Positions 14,104 through 23,630 are shown, counted from the stretch's first letter. The stretch: 64,000 bases of DNA from Eshraghiella sp045124255 (GCA_045124255.1 JBGVLM010000019.1:1-64000); one strand, 5' to 3'. Numbers and translations are program-made. The notes: generated from the letters alone by a model not told the origin.

Positions 14104-16062
14104 ATGAACAAGAAACCTTATTACATCACAACAGCGATTGCCTATACATCGGGCAAACCGCACATCGGCAATACCTACGAAATTGTACTTGCGGACAGTA
14201 TTGCAAGATTTAAGAGAGCGCAGGGATATGACGTGCGTTTTCAGACAGGAACAGATGAGCATGGTCAGAAAATTGAGTTGAAGTCAGCGGAGGCAGGAAT
14301 TACTCCAAAAGAATTTGTTGACAATGTTTCAACCGAGATTAAAAGAATATGGGATTTGATGAACACCTCTTATGACAAATTTATCAGAACAACTGATGAA
14401 GACCATGAGAAACAGGTCCAGAAGATTTTTAAGAAACTCTATGATAAGGGCGATATTTACAAAGGACATTACGAAGGAATGTATTGTACTCCTTGTGAGT
14501 CATTTTTTACCTCATCACAGTTAGTAGACGGCAAATGTCCTGACTGCGGAAGAGAATGTCAGCCTGCCAAGGAAGAGGCATATTTCTTTAAGATGAGCAA
14601 ATATGCGGACAGACTTATTAAGCATATTGAGGATAACCCTGAGTTTATTCAGCCTGAATCACGCAAAAATGAGATGATGAACAACTTCCTCAAAGCAGGA
14701 CTTCAGGATTTGTGCGTATCAAGAACCTCTTTTAAATGGGGAATACCGGTAGATTTTGATGATAAGCATGTTATATATGTATGGATTGACGCATTAAGCA
14801 ACTATATTACCGGACTCGGATATGATGTTGACGGCAATAACGGCGAATTATTTAATAAGTACTGGCCGGCTGATTTGCACCTTATCGGCAAGGATATTTT
14901 GAGATTCCATACAATTTACTGGCCGATTATGTTAATGGCACTTGATGTTCCGCTTCCAAAACAGATTTTCGGACATCCTTGGCTTTTACAGGGCGACGGC
15001 AAGATGAGCAAATCAAAGGGTAATGTGCTTTATGCAGATGACCTTGTTGATTTCTTCGGAGTTGACGCTGTACGTTTCTTCGTACTTCACGAAATGCCAT
15101 TTGAGAATGACGGCGTAATTACCTGGGAGTTAATGGTTGAGAGAATGAATTCCGAGCTTGCCAATACCTTAGGAAATCTTGTTAACCGTACAATCTCAAT
15201 GTCCAATAAATATTTTGGCGGCGTGGTTAATAATAAGGGTGTTGCAGAGGATGTTGATGACAATCTCAAAGCAACAATTCTTGAAGAAGTAACCAAGGTT
15301 AATGAGAAGATGGATAAATTAAGAGTTGCGGACGCAATTACAGAGATTTTCAACATCTTCAAACGCTGCAATAAATATATTGATGAGACAATGCCTTGGG
15401 CACTTGCAAAGGATGAGAGCAAAAAAGAGCGTCTTGAAACCGTTCTTTACAACCTCGTTGAGGGAATTACAATTGGTGCTTCACTTTTGGAGGCATTTAT
15501 GCCTGAAACCTCAGAGAAGATTTTAAATCAGTTAAATGCAGATAAGAGAGAGCTTTCTGATATGACTGAATTCGGCAAATATCCTTCAGGAAATAAAGTA
15601 ACCGAGAAGCCTGAAATTCTTTTTGCAAGACTTGATGTTAATGAGGTTATGGAAAAAGTCGAGGCAATGAGAGCAGCTGACAGTGCAGAAGATGACCTTG
15701 AAAAGTCACATCCGGGAATTGATGTTGAGAAGAAGCCTGAAATCACAATTGATGATTTTGATAAGATTCAGCTTAGAATCGGTGAAATCCTTAAGTGCGA
15801 AGAGGTTCCGAAGTCCAAGAAATTACTCTGCTCACAGGTAAAGATTGGCAGCGAGGTTAAGCAGATTGTTTCAGGAATTAAAATGCAGTATTCAGCAGAG
15901 GAAATGGTCGGCAAGAAGGTTGTGGTTGTTACCAACTTAAAGCCTGCAAAGCTTGCCGGAATACTTTCAGAAGGAATGCTTTTATGTGCGGAGGATGCAG
16001 AGGGTAATCTGTCACTTCTTACAGCAGAAAAGGATATGCCAAACGGAGCAGAGATTGGTTAA
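14104..16062 (+). CDS. metG: Methionine--tRNA ligase with C-terminal tRNA-binding domain
   Basis: A 652-residue class I synthetase that charges tRNA-Met. The HIGH-type motif is PHIGNTY (about 19-25) and the KMSKS loop is at 300-304. A zinc-binding insertion carries CTPC and CPDC near residues 127-147. The C-terminal 110 residues form an EMAP/Trbp111-like tRNA-binding domain (IRIGEILKCEEVPKSKKLL in similar form). The length matches the long bacterial form. A GGAGG site precedes the ATG. The upstream T-box with specifier ATG fits regulation by uncharged tRNA-Met. The stop overlaps the tatD start. Confidence 0.97.
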   Translation: MNKKPYYITTAIAYTSGKPHIGNTYEIVLADSIARFKRAQGYDVRFQTGTDEHGQKIELKSAEAGITPKEFVDNVSTEIKRIWDLMNTSYDKFIRTTDEDHEKQVQKIFKKLYDKGDIYKGHYEGMYCTPCESFFTSSQLVDGKCPDCGRECQPAKEEAYFFKMSKYADRLIKHIEDNPEFIQPESRKNEMMNNFLKAGLQDLCVSRTSFKWGIPVDFDDKHVIYVWIDALSNYITGLGYDVDGNNGELFNKYWPADLHLIGKDILRFHTIYWPIMLMALDVPLPKQIFGHPWLLQGDGKMSKSKGNVLYADDLVDFFGVDAVRFFVLHEMPFENDGVITWELMVERMNSELANTLGNLVNRTISMSNKYFGGVVNNKGVAEDVDDNLKATILEEVTKVNEKMDKLRVADAITEIFNIFKRCNKYIDETMPWALAKDESKKERLETVLYNLVEGITIGASLLEAFMPETSEKILNQLNADKRELSDMTEFGKYPSGNKVTEKPEILFARLDVNEVMEKVEAMRAADSAEDDLEKSHPGIDVEKKPEITIDDFDKIQLRIGEILKCEEVPKSKKLLCSQVKIGSEVKQIVSGIKMQYSAEEMVGKKVVVVTNLKPAKLAGILSEGMLLCAEDAEGNLSLLTAEKDMPNGAEIG

Positions 16063-16838
16063 TGAGTAAGATTTTTGAATCACATGCCCATTATGAGGAT
16101 GAGGCATTTAATGAGGACAGGGAGGCACTTTTGGCTTCCCTGCCTGAAAAAGGAATAGAGTATGTAATTAACGTCGGTTCTACCGTTGAGACCTGTCATA
16201 AAACCGTGGAGCTTGTGAAGCAGTATGATTTTGTCTATGGTGCATTGGGCATTCATCCGAGTGAGATTCGGGGCGCATCATGGGCTGATTTGGAATGGAT
16301 TGAGAGTGAGGCTTCTGCAAATCCTAAGATTACTGCGATTGGTGAAATCGGTCTTGATTATTATTGGGACAAGGATAATAAAGAAGAGCAGAAAAGTTAT
16401 TTTGAGCGTCAGATTAATATTGCGAAGAAACTGGGTAAACCGATTATCGTGCATTCCAGAGATGCGGCGAAGGATACCTACGAGTGCATGCGTGATTTTG
16501 GGGCAGCAGAATGCGGCGGAGTGGTGCATTGTTTTTCCTATCCCGTCGAGGAGGCGGCAAAATATCTTGATATGGGCTTTTATATCGGACTTGGCGGTGT
16601 TGTTACGTTTAAGAATGCAGCCAAGGTTAAGGAGGTAGCGGCATACGTGCCGATTGACAGAATACTTCTGGAAACGGACTGCCCGTATATGGCTCCCGAA
16701 CCGCACCGCGGCAGAAGAAACAGCTCATTATACATTCCGTATATTGCACAGGCAATTGCTGATATTAAAAATATGGATTATGAAGAGGTCGTTGCCATTA
16801 CAAACAGAAATGCGCGTCAGATGTACGGAATTAAATAG
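16062..16838 (+). CDS. tatD: TatD family metal-dependent hydrolase
   Basis: A 258-residue TIM-barrel hydrolase. The metal-binding HxH is H8 and H10 (ESHAHYED). Further family motifs are GIHPSE, GEIGLDYYWD, VHSRDA and the late LLETDCPY. TatD proteins have been described as DNases with 3'-exonuclease activity and are linked to DNA repair and to D-aminoacyl-tRNA clean-up. The ATG overlaps the metG stop codon by one base (TAATG), indicating translational coupling. The usual Firmicute order is metG-tatD-rnmV-rsmA; rnmV is missing here. Confidence 0.93.
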   Translation: MSKIFESHAHYEDEAFNEDREALLASLPEKGIEYVINVGSTVETCHKTVELVKQYDFVYGALGIHPSEIRGASWADLEWIESEASANPKITAIGEIGLDYYWDKDNKEEQKSYFERQINIAKKLGKPIIVHSRDAAKDTYECMRDFGAAECGGVVHCFSYPVEEAAKYLDMGFYIGLGGVVTFKNAAKVKEVAAYVPIDRILLETDCPYMAPEPHRGRRNSSLYIPYIAQAIADIKNMDYEEVVAITNRNARQMYGIK

Positions 16839-16850
16839 AAAGGGTCAGGT

Positions 16851-17720
16851 ATGAATTTAAGTAACCCAACAAATACACTTGCGATTATTAATAAATATGA
16901 TTTTGTTTTTCAAAAAAAATATGGTCAGAATTTTCTGATTGATGACAATATAGTCGAGAAAATTGTCAGGGAAGCCGGCGTTACAAAGGACGATTTTGTT
17001 CTTGAAATCGGACCCGGAATCGGAACGATGACGCAGGTTCTCTGTGCTAATGCAAGAGAGGTTGCGGCAGTAGAGATTGATGATAATCTGATTCCTATTT
17101 TGCAGGAAACATTGGCTGAATTTGACAATGTTACGGTAATCCACAACGATATTCTGAAAGTGGATATTGCGGCACTGGCACAGGAGAAAAATAACGGCAG
17201 ACCGATTAAGGTTGTTGCCAATCTTCCGTATTACATTACAACGCCTATTATTATGGGACTGTTTGAAAGCAATGTGCCGATTGACAGCATAACAATCATG
17301 GTTCAGAAGGAGGTTGCTGACCGTATGCAGGTCGGACCTGGAACCAAGGATTACGGTGCGTTGTCACTTGCGGTCCAGTACTATGCGAAGCCTGAAATTG
17401 TTGTAAATGTTCCGCCGACCTGTTTTATGCCAAGACCGAATGTCGGCTCAGCGGTAATCCGCCTTGTCCGCCATGAGAGGGTTCCGGTTGATGTTAAGGA
17501 TGAGAAGCTGATGTTTAAAATAATCCGCGCGTCCTTTAACCAGAGGCGTAAAACGCTTGCGAACGGATTGAGCAATTCTCCTGAAATACAGCTTTCCAAG
17601 GAGATAATTACCCGCTCAATTGAGAAGCTTGGCAGAGGTGCTGCAATCAGGGGAGAGGCTCTTACATTAGAAGAATTTGCCGCACTTTCCAATATAATTT
17701 ACGAAGAATTACATTCATAA
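16851..17720 (+). CDS. rsmA: 16S rRNA (adenine(1518)-N(6)/adenine(1519)-N(6))-dimethyltransferase
   Basis: A 289-residue KsgA-type methyltransferase that dimethylates the two adjacent adenines near the 3' end of 16S rRNA late in 30S assembly. Visible motifs are KKYGQNFLID near the N-terminus, the SAM-binding loop LEIGPGIGTMT (about 46-56) and the catalytic NLPYYITTPI. The C-terminal helical domain is complete. AAAGGGTCAGG precedes the ATG, 12 bases after tatD. It ends the metG-tatD-rsmA unit and is closed by the hairpin at 17728. Confidence 0.96.
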   Translation: MNLSNPTNTLAIINKYDFVFQKKYGQNFLIDDNIVEKIVREAGVTKDDFVLEIGPGIGTMTQVLCANAREVAAVEIDDNLIPILQETLAEFDNVTVIHNDILKVDIAALAQEKNNGRPIKVVANLPYYITTPIIMGLFESNVPIDSITIMVQKEVADRMQVGPGTKDYGALSLAVQYYAKPEIVVNVPPTCFMPRPNVGSAVIRLVRHERVPVDVKDEKLMFKIIRASFNQRRKTLANGLSNSPEIQLSKEIITRSIEKLGRGAAIRGEALTLEEFAALSNIIYEELHS

Positions 17721-17727
17721 AAGTATA

Positions 17728-17782
17728 ACTCCTTCCATATATTTTAATGGGTATTGACCTGATAAAATATGGAAGGAGTTTT
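17728..17782 (+). terminator. Terminator-like hairpin whose 3' arm holds the next gene's ribosome binding site
   Basis: AACTCCTTCCATAT(A)TTTTA pairs with TAAAATATGGAAGGAGTT, and T residues follow. The 3' arm contains GGAAGGAG, the only ribosome binding site for the ATG at 17787. The element can therefore end rsmA transcription and also hide the site for the next gene if read-through occurs. Confidence 0.75.
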
Positions 17783-17786
17783 TATT

Positions 17787-18770
17787 ATGGAATATAACAG
17801 ACTGGTGGCATATATTTATTCCTATAACAGCGGACTGAAAAATCGAAATGTTGGTTTTGCACGTTTGGAAATCAGAAATGACAATATAAAAATGAGCATT
17901 AACATGAAAAATGCGGTGGCAGAGAGTTATTCCATCTGGAATGTCTGTCTTTTTTACAGGGAAAATGACAGTATTTGCGGAATTAAGCTTGGCGAAATGA
18001 TTTTCGACAGAGATACGGAGGAATTTACATACAGCGGTCCGGCTCTGAATATTGAGAACAGTAATAAAAGCTTTAATGATATCAGAGGAATTTATATGCT
18101 TTCAGGCAATAATAAAAGTTATATGTTTGCAAGCGAGTGGGATGATTTGGGATTTGCTCCCGAAAAAATAGTTTTACAGGATAGGCTCGGTAGTTCGGAT
18201 GTGGAACTGCGGGTTGCGGAGCAGACAGTGCCGTATATGGCAGAAGTCCAAAATGAATATGCAGCACAGGACGAACCGGAAATGACGGATGCAGCGGAAA
18301 TGCAGGACGAACCGGATATATCGGATATACCGGGAATGCAGGATGAACCGGAAATGCCGGCGACGCCAGATGAGAATAATATGAATAGTGAGCCGGACGA
18401 AACAACGGAGCTTGACAGAATGTGGGAGCGAATCAGTGACCGCAGGGAAAGACTGTTCATATTTGCAGATGATGAATTGTATGATGTGATAGAAATCAAT
18501 CCTGATGATATTGATAAAATGCCGAATACAAACTGGCATTTGAGAAATAACAGCTTCTTAAATCACGGATATTTCAATTTCCGTCATCTGATTGCAGGCA
18601 AAATGCGTACTGAAGACGGAACGGGTTATTTTATCGGGGTTCCGGGTATTTATAACAGAAGGGAACGCAATCTGGCAAGCATGTATGGCTTCAACCACTT
18701 TAAATTCAGCATGAGAAGCGATATGAGGCTTAACCAGTTCGGATATTGGTACAGAGAGATTACTGATTAG
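17787..18770 (+). CDS. Acidic unknown protein with conserved C-terminal domain (DUF6128-like)
   Basis: This 327-residue protein has three parts: an N-terminal globular domain (about 1-135), an acidic proline-rich linker with imperfect MQDEPE-type repeats (about 150-210), and a C-terminal domain rich in aromatic residues (YDVIEINPDDI, FLNHGYFNFRHLI, YGFNHFKF, FGYWYREI). The C-terminal pattern resembles a domain common in Lachnospiraceae that I recall as DUF6128; this was not verified. The ATG at 17787 is preferred because GGAAGGAG is spaced for it. The gene ends in a 4-base overlap with the convergent GNAT gene. Confidence 0.75.
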   Translation: MEYNRLVAYIYSYNSGLKNRNVGFARLEIRNDNIKMSINMKNAVAESYSIWNVCLFYRENDSICGIKLGEMIFDRDTEEFTYSGPALNIENSNKSFNDIRGIYMLSGNNKSYMFASEWDDLGFAPEKIVLQDRLGSSDVELRVAEQTVPYMAEVQNEYAAQDEPEMTDAAEMQDEPDISDIPGMQDEPEMPATPDENNMNSEPDETTELDRMWERISDRRERLFIFADDELYDVIEINPDDIDKMPNTNWHLRNNSFLNHGYFNFRHLIAGKMRTEDGTGYFIGVPGIYNRRERNLASMYGFNHFKFSMRSDMRLNQFGYWYREITD

Positions 18771-19318
18771 TCCAATGGATTAATCAGTACATATCTTAAA
18801 TGGTCCACAAATTTGTCATGGAGTCGGATTACCGAACGTGCAGTGCCCTCACATTCAAAGCCGAGTCTTGTTAATAAATTGATTGAAGGCTTGTTGTCAG
18901 GCAGTACAAATGCTTCGATTCTGTGCATATGGTTCTCGGCAAAAACAGCAGAGATTAGTGCGGCAAGTGCTTCAAGGGCGTAGCCCTGCTTGTGAAATTC
19001 CGGCAAAAGCTTATAGCCTATAATACATGAGCGGTATACGCCCTTATCAATATGACTGAATGAGGCGGTTCCGATAATGCGGCCGGGGTCATTAAGCCTG
19101 TAAAAATAATAGCGTATATAGCTTCCGTTAAGGAAGGACTCATATTCACTTCGAAGCAGAACACGCTGGTAGTTCAGTGTATAGAAATCAATTGGCTTGG
19201 CAGGCTCAACCTGATTAAAAAGGCGGCTTCCCGAGGCATAGAATTCCAGGGAATGTTCGGCATTGTTCTCGTTTAAAACCTGTAAGGATAATCGTTCTGT
19301 TTCATATTTGAAGTGCAT
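18767..19318 (-). CDS. GNAT family N-acetyltransferase (RimJ/RimL-like)
   Basis: A 183-residue acetyltransferase of the RimJ/RimL branch. It opens with ETERLSLQVLNENNAE and has the acetyl-CoA loop LLPEFHKQGYALEAL and the late motif RIEAFVLPDNKPSINLLTRLGF, all classical for the fold. It transfers acetyl from acetyl-CoA to an amine, perhaps an N-terminus or an antibiotic; the target is unknown. The start at 19318 is chosen because GGAGA is spaced for it on the minus strand; an upstream ATG at 19333 has no site. It is convergent with the acidic unknown gene. Confidence 0.87.
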   Translation of the reverse strand: MHFKYETERLSLQVLNENNAEHSLEFYASGSRLFNQVEPAKPIDFYTLNYQRVLLRSEYESFLNGSYIRYYFYRLNDPGRIIGTASFSHIDKGVYRSCIIGYKLLPEFHKQGYALEALAALISAVFAENHMHRIEAFVLPDNKPSINLLTRLGFECEGTARSVIRLHDKFVDHLRYVLINPLD

Positions 19319-19346
19319 AATATCATTCTCCATGTTATTTTAGATG

Positions 19347-19376
19347 TTGAATTAAAAACCCTATATGTATTATACT
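19347..19376 (+). promoter_or_regulatory. Putative tadA promoter
   Basis: TTGAAT (19347-19352) and TATACT (19371-19376) are separated by 18 bases, 32 bases before the tadA start. Confidence 0.5.
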
Positions 19377-19408
19377 ATAATCCAAAGATATTTTGGAGTA
19401 GTAATTAT

Positions 19409-19885
19409 ATGAATCGCAGGAATTTTACCGAGGATGAGAAATATATGTATGAGGCGGTCAAACTTGCCAGACGTGCGGCAAGAATTGACGAAGTGCCAAT
19501 CGGCTGTGTAATTGTACATGACGGCAGGATAATAGCTAAGGGCTATAACCGCCGCAACACGGACAAGAGTACACTTGCCCATGCGGAGATTATGGCTATC
19601 CGCAAAGCCAGTAAGGTTATAGGGGACTGGCGTCTGGAGGACTGCACACTATATGTTACGCTGGAGCCTTGTCAGATGTGTGCAGGAGCGATTGTGCAGG
19701 CAAGAATTCCAAGGGTTGTAATGGGAACGATGAATGCCAAGGCAGGCTGTGCCGGCTCCGTCATCAATATTTTGCAGATGGAGCAGTTCAACCATCAGGT
19801 TGAGGTAACAAAGGGTGTGCTTGCAGACGAGTGCAGGGAAATGATGCAGAGTTTTTTTAAACAGCTTCGGGACAGTAAAAAATAA
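19409..19885 (+). CDS. tadA: tRNA adenosine(34) deaminase
   Basis: A 158-residue zinc-dependent deaminase that converts A34 of tRNA-Arg(ACG) to inosine at the wobble position. The zinc and catalytic motifs are complete: HAE in STLAHAEIMAI and PCxxC in LEPCQMCAGAI. The start at 19409 follows TTGGAG at 19393-19398; the frame is open further upstream, but that part reads as non-coding. The next element is the SRP RNA, a common arrangement in Firmicutes (tadA-ffs-dnaX). Confidence 0.94.
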   Translation: MNRRNFTEDEKYMYEAVKLARRAARIDEVPIGCVIVHDGRIIAKGYNRRNTDKSTLAHAEIMAIRKASKVIGDWRLEDCTLYVTLEPCQMCAGAIVQARIPRVVMGTMNAKAGCAGSVINILQMEQFNHQVEVTKGVLADECREMMQSFFKQLRDSKK

Positions 19886-19901
19886 AAAGAATAACATATA
19901 A

Positions 19902-19930
19902 TTGACTTTTTATCCAAAATTGGATATACT
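19902..19930 (+). promoter_or_regulatory. Promoter of the SRP RNA
   Basis: TTGACT (19902-19907) and TATACT (19925-19930) are separated by 17 bases. Confidence 0.7.
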
Positions 19931-19961
19931 AACCCTTGCATTAATTTAATATGTTAACACT

Positions 19962-20118
19962 TCCATGTATTCGTGGAGGATATGTTTTGCCTGGGTCTCG
20001 CGCAATAGGAATCTGCGAACCATGTCAGGTCGGGAACGAAGCAGCATTAAGCGGAACCTCTTATGTGCCGTGAGGGTGCCTGGGCAGCATAGCATATCCA
20101 AAGCGGGTACATGGATTT
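19962..20118 (+). ncRNA. ffs: Signal recognition particle RNA
   Basis: The core GTCAGGTCGGGAACGAAGCAGC (shown in part) with the following symmetric internal loop is the conserved SRP domain IV that binds Ffh. The ends pair over a long distance: TCCATGTA (19962-19969) with TACATGGA (20108-20115), then GGATATG with CATATCC. T residues follow the closing stem and can act as terminator. At about 157 bases it is longer than the 4.5S type but seems to lack a full Bacillus-type Alu domain. Exact ends were inferred from pairing. Confidence 0.9.
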
Positions 20119-20188
20119 TTTATTGTGTATTTTTAAAGCGGCGTGCTATACTATAGCAAAATCCCTGTTGATTAAAGGAGAGGAATAA

Positions 20189-21184
20189 ATGCAGACGGAT
20201 TATTTATTGATAAATGCCTGTCGTGATGATAAGGCGAGAGTGGCGGCGTCCTTTTTAAAAAGGGATTGAATCAATGTGAATGTTAAGGATGATCTGGGTT
20301 TTTCACCAATACATTATGCATGCAGAAACGGCAATGAGATTCTTGTAAAGCTGCTTATTGAAAAGGGCTGTGACATAAATCTTCTGTCGGCAAAAGACCT
20401 GTCTCCGTTACATCTGGCAGCAGTGTCCGGCAATAATACCGTAGTCAGGCTTCTTGTTGAAAACGGGGCGGATATTAATGCAACGGATAAGAACGGACAA
20501 AGTGTTCTTATATATGCGATTAACGCAGGCAAAGCAGCAACGGCACAGTATCTGATTGAAGCCGGGGCTTCTGTCATGCTGCCGGATAAGCAAAACCGGA
20601 CTGCGCTGGATTATGCTAATGCGGGCGGATATAAGGAATTGGTTATGCTTCTGTCTGATGGCGGAAGCAGGAGTGCCGATGACGGCGGAAATACTCCTCT
20701 TCATCAGGCCTGCTATAATGGCAGGTCGGAGGCTGTTAAGGCAATGCTTAACAATTCCGGTGTCGATGTTAATGCAGTCAACAATAAGGGCGAGACACCT
20801 TTGCATATAGCGGTTGATAAAGGCAATATCTATATAGCTAAAATGCTTTTGGAAGGAAATGCGGCTGCGGAGCAGCTTTATGATAATGGGGACAGCCTTG
20901 TATACAGGGCGGCCGTTAATAACATACATATGCTTAACACACTTATTCTGCATGGAGCAGATGTTAATTATCCTAATCGTAATGGGGAAACGGCACTTAT
21001 ATATGCCGTAAAAGCAAAACGTAAATCACTGGTTGATTTACTTATGGAAAACGGTGCGGATGCGTCCCGTATGGACGGATTGGGCTGTAGTGCACTTGAT
21101 TATGCAAAAATAACCGGACGTCAGGATATAATTGAGCTTTTACAGCAGGAAGAAATTATAGAGGAGAAGGATAATGGAAAATGA
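20189..21184 (+). pseudogene. Ankyrin-repeat protein with in-frame stop in its first repeat
   Basis: ATG at 20189 follows AAAGGAGAGG and starts MQTDYLLINACRDDKARV, a plausible beginning of an ankyrin array, but TGA at 20267-20269 interrupts the first repeat. The same frame then stays open for 302 codons, from a GTG at 20276 to 21184, covering about nine ankyrin repeats (LHLAAVSGNNTVVRLLVENG type). No ribosome binding site precedes the GTG, but restart directly after the stop is possible. The product would be a cytoplasmic protein-interaction scaffold. The 3' end overlaps the next ankyrin gene by 11 bases, so the pair was built to be translated together. Confidence 0.75.
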
Positions 21185-23621
21185 GAAATTAAATGAGCTA
21201 TGGGCATTGCTGGACAGGAATAATACCGGCTACATAAAATGGTTTAACAGTTATTATGACCCGTATTTTAATTTTAAACTTATAACAATGGATGTATATA
21301 ATGCGGTCATGGAGGGCGTTTTGGGTATTACAGCGGCAGAGGCTGAGCTTATTGATTCAAAGGGACTGTCTGTGCTGCACAGGCTTGTGCTTCATAATTA
21401 TTATGACGCTGTTGAAGGCCTTTTGAAGGCAGGAGCCAATCCGAATGTCAGAGGCGGTAACAGTGATGACGGAAAGGGTGTGTATTCGGGAACGACGCCT
21501 TTTTTGCTTGCCTGCTTCATGGGTAATTATAATATGGCAGAGCTTTTGGCGGAATACGGAGCAGATACTTCGGCAACAGATGACAGCGGAAGAAATGCTT
21601 TTCATTATATTGCGTCATACTATGAATTTTTTGTCTATGAGGATTTTGAAGTTAATTCTGACATAATGCGTCAGAAGACAGCGATTATTCCGCTTATTAA
21701 GGCTGACATTAACGCAAAGGATGTTGAAGGCAGAACGCCGTTAATCCGTCTTTTGACATACCGTTCAGAATCTTATAATGCAAATAGAAGACTGCTGGTT
21801 CAGCCGTTTATAGATAATGGTGCGGATGTGACAGCGCGGGATAATGATGGAAATACAACACTTATTCTGGCGGCCAAGGGTAAATTTATAACGGGAATGT
21901 ATATATTATCGCAATACAGTGAACTTCTGAATCTGCAGAATGATAATAAGGATACGGCACTGCACTGCTTAATAAGCCAATCCTATTACTTTGCACAGGT
22001 TTATCTGCTTTACAGCAGGGGCATGAGTGCCGATATTGCCAATTCGGACGGACAAACGGTCAGACAGATTCTGGAAAGAGGGAATAAGGACAACCTGTGG
22101 ATGATTGATGATAACTGGAAGCCAAAGAACGAGGAATTTAAGGAATGGGCCGAATATGTTTCAAGATCTTCGGACTGGTATCTTTTTTCGTTGGAATATC
22201 TGAAAAAATGGCTTATTCAGTTAGATACTGATGATGACGATGATATGGAAGAGGCGAGGTATTTAATAAATCATTTTGCCGGGGCAGGTATAGAGCAGCT
22301 GTTTGATGTGCTTGCAGAACTGGGTTTTGATTTGACGCAGTTAATATATCATGGCTCAGCAGCAACCTGTTTTAGGGATGAGCTTATTGATAAAAATCTT
22401 AGAAATATTGAAGATTTATTTATACTTGAAAAAATGGCGGAGTACAATACGGATTTGAATTCACCGGGATGGAAGAACAGAACTCCGGCATGCGTCTATG
22501 CAATGAGGAACTCAGACATATGTGAAGAACTTCCTTTTAAAGTTACAAAATATTTTACAAAGGAATCCTTCGAATGCAGGGATGATAACAAAATGGCGGC
22601 AATTCACTATGCAGCATTGTATAATTCAGTAAATAAATTAAAAGCAATGCTTGAGGCAGGTGTGGATATAAATCTGACGGGAGATAAGGGGCGTACTCCT
22701 TTACATATAGCCTGTATACATGGTTCAGTGGAGGCGGTTGAGCTGCTTGTTGAATATGGTGCTGATGAGAAGATAAGGGATTCCAAGGGCAGTACGGCCG
22801 CGCATTATGCGGTATCCGATGATGAGAGAAAGAAGTCAGAGACTGTAATGGTTAAGCTTATTAGTGCCCTGGCAGTTATCGATATGCCTGATAATGACGG
22901 AAGAACTCCGTTTGCAATGGCAATGAGGCTGAAATCGGAGCAGTTGGCAGAAACCTTTATCGACAGGGGTGCAGATATAAATCATGCGGATAACGACGGA
23001 AGAACACCTTTGCTCACTCTTTTATACTATCATGGCGGTGCACGACTGGGAAAAATGCTTGTTAAAAACGGCGCGGATATTAATGACAGGGATAAAAACG
23101 GCAGCAGCGCATTATTTTATGTGGCGAAAGCAGGCGATATTGAGCTTACCCGGTATCTTCTGAAAAAAGGTGCGGATTACAATGTTGTTAATAATAAGAG
23201 GGAGTCGGTTGTTGACCTTGTTATTAAGAACGGCTGGGCGGATATCCTTGAGCTTATGCCCGATATTATGGTTGCAGCAGAGTCGGATAATGAGGATATT
23301 GGTGTAATCAAAACTGATACAAAGATATATGAAGAGGAGCCTGAGCCGGAGGAGGAGAATAATCTTCTTACAGAGTCAGATGTTAAGCTGTTAGAGGCAA
23401 AGCTGGAGGCAGAAGAATATGGAGAGGATTTTGAACCAATCAGGGCTGCATATACTGCTAATTTCGGTGAAGAGAACGGACTCAGGGTCGCAAAATACAT
23501 TTATAAGATGAGTAAAATGGCGGCAGACGGTTCGGCGGAGAAAAACAGAGAGGAATATACGAAGCTTGCACTGGCTTATCAGAGCCTTATGCAGGAGATA
23601 ATGAAGGATATGGGTAATTAA
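21174..23621 (+). CDS. Large ankyrin-repeat protein
   Basis: An 815-residue soluble protein with ankyrin repeats in two blocks (about residues 60-300 and 460-710), separated by a less regular helical region with an acidic DDDDD-type patch near 350. Repeats show the TPLHIACIHGSVEAVELL and GADINHADNDGRTPL patterns. The C-terminal 90 residues are acidic and helical. No signal peptide or enzymatic domain is seen. It starts inside the preceding ankyrin gene, indicating coupling. The two genes separate the SRP RNA from dnaX, which are usually neighbours, so they look like an insertion in a core operon. The binding partners are unknown. Confidence 0.87.
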   Translation: MENEKLNELWALLDRNNTGYIKWFNSYYDPYFNFKLITMDVYNAVMEGVLGITAAEAELIDSKGLSVLHRLVLHNYYDAVEGLLKAGANPNVRGGNSDDGKGVYSGTTPFLLACFMGNYNMAELLAEYGADTSATDDSGRNAFHYIASYYEFFVYEDFEVNSDIMRQKTAIIPLIKADINAKDVEGRTPLIRLLTYRSESYNANRRLLVQPFIDNGADVTARDNDGNTTLILAAKGKFITGMYILSQYSELLNLQNDNKDTALHCLISQSYYFAQVYLLYSRGMSADIANSDGQTVRQILERGNKDNLWMIDDNWKPKNEEFKEWAEYVSRSSDWYLFSLEYLKKWLIQLDTDDDDDMEEARYLINHFAGAGIEQLFDVLAELGFDLTQLIYHGSAATCFRDELIDKNLRNIEDLFILEKMAEYNTDLNSPGWKNRTPACVYAMRNSDICEELPFKVTKYFTKESFECRDDNKMAAIHYAALYNSVNKLKAMLEAGVDINLTGDKGRTPLHIACIHGSVEAVELLVEYGADEKIRDSKGSTAAHYAVSDDERKKSETVMVKLISALAVIDMPDNDGRTPFAMAMRLKSEQLAETFIDRGADINHADNDGRTPLLTLLYYHGGARLGKMLVKNGADINDRDKNGSSALFYVAKAGDIELTRYLLKKGADYNVVNNKRESVVDLVIKNGWADILELMPDIMVAAESDNEDIGVIKTDTKIYEEEPEPEEENNLLTESDVKLLEAKLEAEEYGEDFEPIRAAYTANFGEENGLRVAKYIYKMSKMAADGSAEKNREEYTKLALAYQSLMQEIMKDMGN

Positions 23622-23630
23622 GCAAAATAT

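Noticed and set aside
20251..20263. Possible programmed frameshift (T TTA AAA) at the broken ankyrin start
   Set aside because: A -1 shift at this heptamer leads to a stop within about ten codons and does not join the downstream frame.
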